This document shows positions 22,522-33,200 of a DNA stretch of 43,597 bases, piece after piece. Position numbers and translations under genes: made by a program. The notes under the pieces were generated by a model. It made no database searches and had not been told where the DNA came from. It saw only the letters and a program-made list of their open reading frames with translations. Within the stretch, counting starts at the first letter, position 1; the number at the start of each line of letters is the position of its first letter. The DNA is taken from positions 1 through 43,597 of IMG/VR virus record IMGVR_UViG_3300008108_000423. One strand, given 5' to 3'. Source of the stretch: a virus.

Positions 22522-23684
22522 TATGCTTCCACCATCCTTAATCTATTTCTAATTCCACTTGCTGATCTAGAATAAAATATTTCTGTTACAACAAACTTTT
22601 TATCTATATCTACAAAAATAGTTCCTTCTTGATTATTTTGTTCTGGGAATCTATAGTTTACTGTCAATAAATCTCCAAGTTGTATATGAGGTGTCCCAAA
22701 TGTTTCAATATACATATTTTTTCTAGGTCTTATAGTTTTTTTAACCATCCACTCCATTATATCGCGTGCTTGATCATAACTTTGAATATATGGAGACTCT
22801 AATGTAAATGACCTATCTCCGTATTTAGATCTGCTTGACTTAACGTTTTGATATGTTTTTTCTGATACTTGTGGAGAAACTATAACATTGTTAACTACCA
22901 CTGGATCGCTAAAGTTTGACAAGTCTTTAAAGTAGTCGTCTACGTTTAATACACCAGATGTATTTTGAGTAAAGGTTACTCCTATAATTCTTAAATAACT
23001 TCCAGATGTTTCATCTAGAACAATAGCCTTATCTGTATTATTGAACACCAAAAATTCAGCACCGTATGATCCAGCCCTAAATCCAGAAGCGGTATATGTT
23101 CTTTCGCTATTAAATGTAGGTGCTAAGAATGCTAAAAATGCTGGGTATGCTTTGTCATATTTAACATTAAAGTATGCACATTCTCTAAATATAGTTCCAA
23201 ACTCATCAAAATATATAGAATACTTTGGACCACTATTAGGGTTAATTCCAGATAGATATGTTGACTGAACTATTCCAGACATAGCATATGTTCTAAGAGC
23301 GTCAGATGATAGTATTTCCTTGCTAGAAAATGGTTTACTTGTACTATTGACTACAGATACACTACTTTCTTTACTTTGCAAATTTTTAAGTGCATAAACA
23401 TTATCAAACATACACTTTGAAGGACCTCTAGTAAATAATGCTATGTTGTTATATAAAGGCAAAGGAGAAGTGTCATCTACAGTAGATATTAATATATTGT
23501 TTATATATAGATAGAATCTTCTAGTATCTCCAATGTTTTCATATTCTACAGATAGATCATATACAGTTGGATTTGTTTGATTTGCTACCCTGTCGTTTCC
23601 AACAAACCTACCTTCATCTACTAATATCTTTGTTAGCCCACCCCATAATTTATACGGAACTGCTACTGTTGTGTTGTTTACTGT
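22521..23684 (-). CDS. C-terminal part of the large minor tail protein, in a shifted frame
   Basis: This frame is open from 23684 and reads TVNNTTVAVPYKLWGG, then YDLSVEYENIGDTRRFYLYI and LPLYNNIALFTRGPSKCMFD. It is the second half of a LamG/concanavalin-like lectin domain, followed by about 280 residues of beta-rich tail sequence. The first usable start codon (TTG at 23462) lies inside a lectin strand and has no ribosome-binding site, so this is not an independent gene. It belongs with 23650..26682, whose frame ends just where the lectin domain begins. The lectin's N-terminal half is missing from both frames. About 40 bases overlap between the frames. Without the break the joined protein would have about 1400 residues. 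Confidence 0.7.
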   Translation of the reverse strand, partial: TVNNTTVAVPYKLWGGLTKILVDEGRFVGNDRVANQTNPTVYDLSVEYENIGDTRRFYLYINNILISTVDDTSPLPLYNNIALFTRGPSKCMFDNVYALKNLQSKESSVSVVNSTSKPFSSKEILSSDALRTYAMSGIVQSTYLSGINPNSGPKYSIYFDEFGTIFRECAYFNVKYDKAYPAFLAFLAPTFNSERTYTASGFRAGSYGAEFLVFNNTDKAIVLDETSGSYLRIIGVTFTQNTSGVLNVDDYFKDLSNFSDPVVVNNVIVSPQVSEKTYQNVKSSRSKYGDRSFTLESPYIQSYDQARDIMEWMVKKTIRPRKNMYIETFGTPHIQLGDLLTVNYRFPEQNNQEGTIFVDIDKKFVVTEIFYSRSASGIRNRLRMVEA

Positions 23685-26682
23685 CTACGGTATAATAGTC
23701 TACAGCATTTTGTGGTGTTAAAATTTTATCTCCATAGATAGACTTTCCAATAATTCTCATTCTAGTTCCAAAATGTTTAAAGTCATTATTCATTTCTTTA
23801 TATACATATGTAACAAAATCTCTTTTTTCAATATTTGTTGGTAAAGGTGTTGGCCCAGTAAATACTAAGGCTGAAGACTGAATAGTTCCAGCAGTTGTAG
23901 TTTTATAATCTTTTAATACATCATCAGATGGTATTGATTGACGCATAAAATTAGCAATAATACTAGTTCTTGTTGAAGATAGTGCGGTTGTATTATCCAT
24001 ACCAACGCCTGCTAAGTTTAAACTTTGTTTTGGTGGAAAAGATATAGAGTTTGTAGGGGTTGTTGTAAATATATAATTTGATGACATTTTAATGCCACGA
24101 ACATTTGCGTTGTCAGTCCAGTAAGAAGATAATCCAGCAGTATGCTCTGTTATAGTTGTACCAAATTGTGCTCTTCCGTGTGACTTTACTTCTCCATTTT
24201 TATATGTTACTCCTGGATCTAGTCCAACAACACTTGCTGATGCTAAGTTAACATAGTATGGTTCTGAGTAAATTCTAACATTTCCAGTAGGATACATTTT
24301 TCCATTGAATGGCAACTCTGCAAAATATTTTTGATATTCTTGATTACTTGTTATCCAAAATGTTCCTTGTCCTGGTATTGTGTATTCAACTGCATCATAT
24401 CTAATAATTTCACCGTTAGCATATAGATAGCCTTGAAATCTAGGTAGCCAATATACATTTTCTCCTAGGTCTATAATATTATTCACAACAAGATTGCTTT
24501 CTACGCTTGGGGGCTGGTCGTTAAGAGTTGTATTTAAAGCAACGGCTCCTAAAGAAAATCCAGTACTTTTTGATTGTTCGTTAATAGTTTTGGTTGCAAT
24601 GTCATTTCCAACTTCCCAAAGCAAAACTGGCTTGTATATATATGTTCTATCCTCATCTATTTTAGTTGCTTGAGAAAGTGATGCTGGTGATCTTTGTATG
24701 TATCTAGTAACATAATTAATTTTTCCATTATTTAAAATTTTTGTATCTACACCCTCTATTTGAATTATGTTTGGCAAAACTGATCCAGAAGAGGCTGCAG
24801 TTCTTTGTCCATAAAGTGTGTAGTCTACTGCTCTGTCTGCAGTGTCTGGAAGTAGGTAGTCTTTTGTCATAATCACAAAATCATTGTTTTCGTCAAAGAA
24901 CATTGCTGTTTGTGTTGATATAGATAATCTTTCTAATACCTCTGCAACGGATGCATCTGTTTCTACAAAAAAGAAAGGTATTACTGGATCATTCTTTGTT
25001 GTAATGTTTCTAAATATATAATTGCTAAAGCCAATGCTGTCTAAAAGAACTGCTACTGCCTTTGTTAGTGTAGTATTATTTAATAGTATTGATGGTGCTG
25101 TCGCTGTTTCAAATCTAAAATAACTATCTCTAAGTGGAACATTAACATCAAAGAGTCCTCCAACAACTACGGGAAATTCTTCTGAATATAATGTTTTTAT
25201 AGGTATAAATTTATCAAACCCATTAACATCTAATATTGCTTCATAGAAGTCAAACTTTACATTTGGTTTTAGTAATCCTTTAATTAAACTGCTGTCATTG
25301 TTTTCACTAAATGCTTCATCGTAATTCATTAAGGTAATTTGTCCGTTTGATGCTAATAGTCCACCAACTGGTAATCCAGTATTTGATTTTGCTAAAGATC
25401 TATTTGTTTCAAATGTTGATACATAGTTTGATATATCTGCTTTTAGTCTTGGAGATAATTCTATTAAGTCAAAGGTAGTTTCTGGTCCATACATAGTTTC
25501 TACTACGACTCTTAAACCTTTAATATATTTTACTTCTCTGTATGTTCTTATACCGTCTATCTCAAAGTACTCTGGGTCAACAAGTGTTCTAACCATTCCT
25601 ATACGTTTTGTATCATCGTCTTCTAATAAAGAAAATCCATATTCTGGAACAGATATGTCCCACGCTGCTCCATCCCAAATATAAAGTTCACCTGGGTCTG
25701 TTGTACTTGATCCAACTAGGTATGCCTCTCCAGCAAGTAGGCCATTTACCAAAAGAGCACTAGAACTTAAATTGTCAACTAAGTTAAAATTAGTTTTATA
25801 ATCATCTGGTGCTATTAATCCATAATATAATTCAACATATCCATCATATTTAACTATATTAGTACCGTCTCTTCTTGTGCTATCTTCATCAAAGTCTATA
25901 GCAGTATTCCAGTTATTTGCCTCGTCTAGGTACTGAATAGACCACCTTTTTGGAATACTTGATTTGTTAATGTCTCCTAGTGGATCTTCTACGCTAACAT
26001 CATCTAGTCTATTTCTTATAGTGCCTTTAGATGTTTCGGCAAGATTTGTTTGCATCTTTAAAACTATTCTATTAATTGCAAAATTATTTTCATATATAAC
26101 AAATGGAACGGCATCTTCTATTTCATATCCTATAGCATTTGCTTGAGTCTTATTTGATATACCTCTTTCTTTACTAATAAAATTAGCACTAGCATTTGCT
26201 TTATATAATTCTCTTCTATATGAATTCCAGTATTTAAATTTATCATATCTAGATGCTAAATAATATCTTGGTCTTCTAGCAGATGTAATATTATCTATGT
26301 ATTTATTATCAAAGAATAATGCTTTATTTATACCCGATCTAGGTCTAAATGGTTGAAAGCATTCTTTTAATGAAAAGTATAAACTTCTATCTACTTCTGT
26401 ATTTGTAAACAATAATGATGCATCGTTGTCATCTACTGCATACTCTGATATCACTTTTGACTCTAATGCGTCTAAGTAAAAATTACCTTCATCATTTACA
26501 TCATATGAAGATACTAAGGCATTATATATTGGTGAAGCAGAATCATTTGGTCTATATCTATAGTTTCCATAATTTTCTATAGACTGTAAATCATTTAGAT
26601 TCCATTCTGCTGTTACTAAAGACTCAACCTTTAAGGTATTTACAGTTTGAAGATGGTCTAATAACTCTTCATCGTTAAACAT
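23650..26682 (-). CDS. Large minor tail protein (tail-tip), frame ends early
   Basis: This 1010-residue protein follows the distal tail protein, the place of the Tal/minor tail protein that forms the tail tip and contacts the host. It is beta-rich, with two segments of DxxRYDKFKYW and PRYYLASRYDKF type near the N-terminus. A middle domain (about 410-620) looks like the tail-hub fold, with FETNRSLAKSNTGLPVGGLL and VAEVLERLSISTQTAMFFDE. The C-terminus (HFGTRMRIIGKSIYGDK) leads into a lectin domain that breaks off after YYTVDS; the last ten residues are out-of-frame filler. The remainder is encoded at 22521..23684 in the +1 frame. It starts with TAATG coupling to the upstream gene. Confidence 0.8.
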   Translation of the reverse strand: MFNDEELLDHLQTVNTLKVESLVTAEWNLNDLQSIENYGNYRYRPNDSASPIYNALVSSYDVNDEGNFYLDALESKVISEYAVDDNDASLLFTNTEVDRSLYFSLKECFQPFRPRSGINKALFFDNKYIDNITSARRPRYYLASRYDKFKYWNSYRRELYKANASANFISKERGISNKTQANAIGYEIEDAVPFVIYENNFAINRIVLKMQTNLAETSKGTIRNRLDDVSVEDPLGDINKSSIPKRWSIQYLDEANNWNTAIDFDEDSTRRDGTNIVKYDGYVELYYGLIAPDDYKTNFNLVDNLSSSALLVNGLLAGEAYLVGSSTTDPGELYIWDGAAWDISVPEYGFSLLEDDDTKRIGMVRTLVDPEYFEIDGIRTYREVKYIKGLRVVVETMYGPETTFDLIELSPRLKADISNYVSTFETNRSLAKSNTGLPVGGLLASNGQITLMNYDEAFSENNDSSLIKGLLKPNVKFDFYEAILDVNGFDKFIPIKTLYSEEFPVVVGGLFDVNVPLRDSYFRFETATAPSILLNNTTLTKAVAVLLDSIGFSNYIFRNITTKNDPVIPFFFVETDASVAEVLERLSISTQTAMFFDENNDFVIMTKDYLLPDTADRAVDYTLYGQRTAASSGSVLPNIIQIEGVDTKILNNGKINYVTRYIQRSPASLSQATKIDEDRTYIYKPVLLWEVGNDIATKTINEQSKSTGFSLGAVALNTTLNDQPPSVESNLVVNNIIDLGENVYWLPRFQGYLYANGEIIRYDAVEYTIPGQGTFWITSNQEYQKYFAELPFNGKMYPTGNVRIYSEPYYVNLASASVVGLDPGVTYKNGEVKSHGRAQFGTTITEHTAGLSSYWTDNANVRGIKMSSNYIFTTTPTNSISFPPKQSLNLAGVGMDNTTALSSTRTSIIANFMRQSIPSDDVLKDYKTTTAGTIQSSALVFTGPTPLPTNIEKRDFVTYVYKEMNNDFKHFGTRMRIIGKSIYGDKILTPQNAVDYYTVDSKQHNSSSSV

Positions 26683-27266
26683 TATACTTCCTCAACTGAT
26701 ACCGATATGTTCCAAAAATCATGTGTAGTAAATCCTCTTTTAACTACTGAGTAATCAAAGTCAGAGAAATATACTTCTAGAACTTCATTATATTGTTGTA
26801 AGTGTGCATATGGTGCTGTATCAAATTTATCATATCTATCATAAGCCAAAAGCATAAAGAAAGATCCTTGATGTGCCTCGTACCACTTTACTAGATCAAC
26901 TCCACCTGCACCGCCATCTGCTGTATATTCTTCTGCAGAATATGTTTGTATTCCACTAGAGTCAAACCCTGGATCTCCACTAAATGCTCTAGAAGGAAGC
27001 ATTTCCCAAGACCAAGAAACATTTGTTTTGTCTGCAATATGATAAGAACGCATTGTTCCAGATATCATTCTTTGTTTATTTTCTATTCTTTGTTTAGTAA
27101 AATTAATCTCACTTCTATTATGGTCTGATAGTATTAAAAAGTCTTCACCTTCGGTATTGCCATCTGGTATAAATAATCCTCCACTAAGGGTATATGAGTC
27201 TGCCCATGCAATTGCTTGTGGTCTGGTATATGCAAATCTATTTTGAATATATGTTGAATTAACCAT
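26682..27266 (-). CDS. Distal tail protein candidate
   Basis: This 194-residue gene comes directly after the tape measure and before the large minor tail protein, the usual place for the distal tail (Dit) protein that closes the tail tube. It has a beta-rich make-up (NFTKQRIENKQRMISGTMRS, then VSWSWEMLPSRAF, and SDFDYSVVKRGFTTHDFWNI near the end). The C-terminal strands resemble the belt part of Dit proteins. Both ends use TAATG stop/start overlaps. The call rests mostly on gene order. Confidence 0.7.
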   Translation of the reverse strand: MVNSTYIQNRFAYTRPQAIAWADSYTLSGGLFIPDGNTEGEDFLILSDHNRSEINFTKQRIENKQRMISGTMRSYHIADKTNVSWSWEMLPSRAFSGDPGFDSSGIQTYSAEEYTADGGAGGVDLVKWYEAHQGSFFMLLAYDRYDKFDTAPYAHLQQYNEVLEVYFSDFDYSVVKRGFTTHDFWNISVSVEEV

Positions 27267-30200
27267 TAAAGTCTATTGCTCCTTAAGTTTGTATCTGTCA
27301 TTCTTCTAAGTTTTCCAACTACAACATTTGCTATTTCTTCTGGTGAGGCATCTGTGTTTGGAACATTAACGTTTACATTATAAGTATACACTGGAGTGTT
27401 ATTTATTGTTGATGTTGTTGGTGCTACTGATCCTAACTCTACTGATGAGCCAGTTCCCTTTATTGATGGAAATACGTCTCCATTAAGTGCTTTAAGCATA
27501 TCCATGTTTTCTGCAGCAACTGATTTTCTAACTACAAATTCTCCTGGTGTAAGAAGTGCTGGAACTCTATCTGTATTTCCTAAGCCTGGAACTATGTTAC
27601 CAACAGCATACTTCTTCATCTTTCCACCCATGGCCATGCCTGGTGCTGGTTCATTAGATGTATACTTTAGGAAACCTCCAAATGCTTTTTTAATAACTCC
27701 ACCAGCGTTGGCTGCTGTTGGGTCATATTTTCTATTCGCTGCTTGATTTATATATTTAGCAATATCTTTATAGTAGCCCACTAATCTTCCAACTCTTGCT
27801 TCTTCCTCTATTTGTCGGGCTCTAATTCTTAGTTGAGTTGCTTCTATCTGTCTTGCAATAACTTCTCTTTGTGACTCTAAGTTTTTAATTTGATCTTGTA
27901 GTGGCCATGTTTGAAGATCTCTTTCATACATTCTTTGGTTTATTGAATCAATTTGTGACTCTATCTGTTGTCTTGTTAAGAGTTGTCCATTTACTGATGT
28001 TGTTAATGCATCAATTTCTCTTTGTCTTTGTAGTTCTAGTTCTGCTTGAGTATTGTCTATTTGACCTTGAGCAAAGTCTTCTGTCATTGTCAAAGCAGCC
28101 TGTGCTGCAGCAGCGATATCTCCACTAGTTAAGGCACTGGCTAAATCAAGTCTATTTTTTTCTTGTTGTGCTACTTGAGCATTTGCTTCTTTTACTCTAT
28201 TCAAAGCATCAATTCTTGCATTATAAGATTTATTTACATTTTCTTCTTTCTTAGACAGATCTTCTAATGCTTTGTTTCTAACAGTAAGTTGTCTTTGATC
28301 AGCATCATTTAATTTATTGATAGCATCTATTTGATCTTGTACCGCTTCTATGTTAGCGTCAATAGCATCTGTTTGTGCTTCTAAAATATCTACTTGTCTT
28401 TCGTCTTCACCTTTAACTATATTTTGTAAAACTCTTTGAGCGGCTGCTTGTTGATTTACTGCTTTTACCAAGTCTAGTCTTTTCTTTTTAACTAATTCAA
28501 TTGCAGTGGCAGCATCTAGATTTGCGGCTGCTTCTGGTGACAATCCTCTTTTTACTAACACGCTAAGTGCTGCTGAATACTCTTTTGTTTGCTTAATTGA
28601 TTCTTCTAATATTTGAATCTTAGACTTTTCTCCACCTGATCCTGGTGGATCTTCTTCTTGAAAGGTTACTGGTGGCTTTACTCCATCAGGTGCACGAGAT
28701 GTAACTTGAGGTGTAATATAATTTCTAAATGCATTTGCTGCTTCTATCAATCCTTTGTCAGTAAGTGCTTTAACTATTTTATCAACTAGATCTTTATCTA
28801 TATTTCCAGTTGTTAGTTGATTGAAATATTCTGTTGCCTTTAAGACATCTCCATCTGCTAGTCCAGTAAATACAGCATCAACAATGCTTGACTCAAATCC
28901 TTGACCAACTCCAACTAGTGACTGTTCTGCTGCTTTTCTTTGATCATCAAAAAACTTTACAACAGCCTTTGATTCTTGAGTTCTTAAGTTACCAAACTTA
29001 TTTCTATCATAAAGATTTTTTAACTCAGCATCTGTTTTACCTAAATACTGTGCAAAAGAGTCTATTGCTTTAGTGGTATTTTTATTTATTAAATCTGTTT
29101 GTTGTTTAATTCCTTCTTGATACTTAGTAAAACTTATTTCTCCATCTTCATACTGGGTTGTCAGTACATCCATAGAGGCTGCTATATTTTCATTTGCACC
29201 CTTTAGTATTTCATTGATGTTGTTTGCCACATTTTCTCTTACTTGGTTTTCTTCAATACCAAATAGTTTAGATATAAAGTTGCCTTCTTCTACTTGTTGC
29301 TGTGCTAAAGTAATTATGTCAGACAGATTAAACTTAGGAGATATTTCAGCAGCAATCTGTAAAATGTTATTTTCTAATAATTCTCCATTAGGTCCAAATA
29401 GTTTTGATATTTTTCCAACTGCATCTATCGCTAAACTCTGATCATTTAATGCTAAACCAATATCTTTTGCAATAGCCTCTGCTTCATCTGGCGTAATTGC
29501 TCCAGCAACAACTGCTTTCGAAACTTGATTTCTGATTGCTAGAGCAGCGTCTCCACCTGCTGCTCTTACCTTTTCAATGTCTGCCAATAGTTTCTTTCCT
29601 GCATCACTTTGTATATATTGTGTTGAGAATTGTTGTGCTTCAGCACTAATTCCTCCACCTGCTCTACTTGCTCTTGTTTCTGCTAATCTTTGTCTAGTTG
29701 TAGTTCTTCCAAAAGATTCAGCCATTGCTTCAATATTTTCTGTAGATCCATACATTGCTCTTGTCATAGCAGCACCAGCATCTGCTACCTTCTTTAATTC
29801 TTTATTTACAACAATGCTTAACAATCCAGAAGTTGCCATAAATGCTGTAATTACTAAACCTACTGGATTTGTAAGGAATGGTAATCTTGTTGCTAATACT
29901 CTTAATACTGGTCCTAAAACTTGGAATGCACTAGCGGCAATAGAGGCACCTGTTACAACTTTTCCAATTGCACTAACTGCTTGGTTAGAACTTGACTGTA
30001 ATGCTGGACCAGCCAAAAAGCCTGTAAAAGCAGCACCACCGATTCCTCCACCAACACGAGATCCAATTGCCGCCATCCTTGCTTGGCCAACTGTTCTTCC
30101 AGTAATATTTTGATATCTTTGGTTTCTTTCTTTTCTTGTTCCTTGTTGAAAATTCTTTACTTTACCAGCATTTAATGCGTCTAAGAATGGTCTATTTCTT

Positions 30201-33200
30201 GCTGCTGCATCTTTGTTGACAACAAATTCTCCTGGAGTTAATAGTGCTGCTTGAGTCCCACTACTATTTATATCTCCACCTTTATTTTTTGTTACCAATA
30301 TGTTTCTTAGTCCTGATAATGCTGCAGGTATGTTTGCTCCACCAGTGTAACTTGCTCCAACAATACTTCCATCTCTTCCTATAAAGTTTACTTTTCCTGA
30401 TTTATTTCTATAAACACCAATACTTCCTTTTGGTAGGTTTTTGATAAATTGAGACTTTTGATCTTTTGTTATATCTCCTGCTAATTTTTTACCTTTATTT
30501 AAAACAACAAGACCTTTTGCTCTAAGGTTTGTTATTGTTCTAGGGCTTTCAATGTCAGTTGGTTTTGATATTCCTATCTTATTATAAATTTCTTTTGTAT
30601 CTGCTCTCCACTGCATTGGTCTCTTTAATAAAGAATATGTTTCAGGATATAATTTTTTAATTGCCCTTTGATAGATTGGGCCTACATGCTTATCAAATAG
30701 TAATTCATCGCCTCGACCAGTCTTTACCATTAATTCTAGTTTTCTTACCATTGCTGCTTGAACTCTATCAGAACCCGTTCCTCTACCAGTTTTACCTAGC
30801 ACTTGATCTAGTGGACCAAAGGTTTGACCTGCTGGAGTATTTCTTAAATATGACAACAGATCAGATGCTTTTACTCCACTTCCAACACTGTTTCTTAATG
30901 CTTGATTAATTGATCTAGGTAAAAATGCTGTAAATCCTTCTTGTTGTGTTGCAAATTTGCCAACCTTATTAAATATTTTTTCTTGGCCTCCAGTGAGTCC
31001 AGATGGTTTAACAAAATCTCCTCCAGATCCTAAGTGTGTAAGTTCAAGTGGTGGTCCAAACATTCTTGCTTGAGATGGCGATAACTTTCCTGGTCTAACT
31101 CCAATACCACTTCTTTCTACGGCTTCTTGTGCTAATATATCTAGATTTCTTTTATTTTCTATTACATCTCCGCCACCAAAGTATCCAGCAACTCCACCCA
31201 TATTTAATCTTTCTAAGAACTTTGTACCAATGCTTCTAGTTGCATCTTTTGTTACAACAAATTCTCCTGGTGTCAACATTGCTGGAACTGTATCTTGATT
31301 ACCAGTTCCTGGAACTTGACCACCTGTAGCAAATCTTCTTGGGAAAGCACCTTTAATATTTCTTGATCTTGCTTGTGCTGTTTGTAATGCAGTTCCTGGT
31401 GCAGCAAATGTAAATTTAGATAAGGATGCTGCTTCGGCCATTCTGTTTATTAAATATGAATATGTATCGCCTAAGTTTCTAACTGCTGCCCTTGCACCCT
31501 CTGCGGCAGAAACTTGAGCACGGAAAGCATCGTTTGCAGACATGGTTGCTGAACCCAACTGTTTTGCTGCAATTGCGGCGTCTATCTCTTCAAGAGACAT
31601 ATACTTCATGGATTGAGTTACTGCTTGAATTCCGCCTACAACCCCACCCTTCATTAATCCTTTAGAAAATATTCCAAGAGATTGTAATAATTTAGCAAGA
31701 GTTCCACTTAGGTTCATTAATAAACCAAAAAACATTGTTCCAGCAGGTATAACTAAGCCAGTAATAATAGTTGCTAGTGCTATAAATTTCTTTGAAAAGT
31801 CAGGAAGATTATTAAATCCTTCTACTATCTTAGTTAAGAAATTAACAACAGGAATAGCAAGTTGAACAAATAATTGACCTATAGGAGCAATTGCTAATTT
31901 AAATTTTTCAATAGCCGCGGTTAATTGCACACCAAATGATTGCTCAATAACAGACAACTCTCTCTCAGCAGTTTGTCTTAACTGTTCAGAGGAGAATGCC
32001 ATAGTGTCTATAACTTGACTTGCCTGTGATCCATCTCTAACTATATTCTCAAATAGTGCACCTAGACGAGCGTATTGGAACTTACCAAATACTTGCTCTA
32101 ATGCTTGTTGTCTAGAGAATTCATCTAAAGTTTGAAGTGCTGTTGCGAAATCCATTACAGTGCCCATTAAATCTCCACGATTTCTTTGGACAATTGCATC
32201 TAGATTAATGTTAAATCCAGCAAGCATTTCTTTTGCTTGTTTTGTTGGGTTAATTAAAGATCCAAGACCTGACTTTAGTGCGTTTGCACCCTGCTCTGCG
32301 GATACTCCACCTTCCTGCATTGCTGCAAGAAATACAGCCATATCTTTTACGTCTCCACCTAAACCTTTAATAACTGGTGCCACACGTGGAATTGCTGCTG
32401 CTAAATCTTGTAAACTTACTACAGTTTGGTTTTCAACCATGTTTAAGAAGTTAACTGTATCTGCTAACTCTTGTCCACTAAGTCTAAATGCTGACTGCAA
32501 AGCAATTGTTGTATCAAGTGCTTGATTTTGATCCATTTGACCAAGTGTTGATAACCTAGTTGCTTGAGTTACTGCGTCTGTTAAATCTTTATTTCTACGA
32601 CCTGCTGCTGCAGCCTGAGCAGCCAAGCCAACTGTATCTTTAACTGCAATTCCATATTTTGTATATTCTTTACCCAAAGCCATAACAGCATCCATATTGC
32701 CTTGTAATTCTGCAGGTGTGGTAAAGATGTCTCCATAAACTTTTTTAAATGCTACTGCTTGTCTTTCTAGTTCCATGAATGTTTTGCCAGCAGTTGATCC
32801 AAATACTGTCAACGGTAGTGTAAAACCAACCATCAACTGACGACCAGCCCACTGAACATTCTTACCAAAGTTAATTAATTGTGTTGTTCCTTGCTTAAAC
32901 ATCGAAGTAAGAATTTGAGATCTTTGTGTAGCAATAGCCATCTCGGAACTAAATGCTGCTAGAGGTCTGATAGCAAGAGCCTCTTGCATGCCTCTTGATG
33001 CACCAGTTGTGGCTATAAATTGAGTTTGTAATGTTCTTGAACGCTCTGCGGCAAGACCCATTGTTTCAGCAAATAAAGCACTGTTTCTATTAAATTTAGC
33101 ATTAAAAAATTGACCTAGAGTTGCTTGACCTTTTCTTAGGGTAGCATCTAATGCACCAGCAGATGTTTTCATCTTTACGGTTTCAGCAGTAAAGAATCTG

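Noticed and set aside
23645-23690. Programmed +1 frameshift joining the two minor tail frames
   Set aside because: No slippery codon pair precedes the stop, and half of a lectin domain is missing, which a frameshift would not explain.
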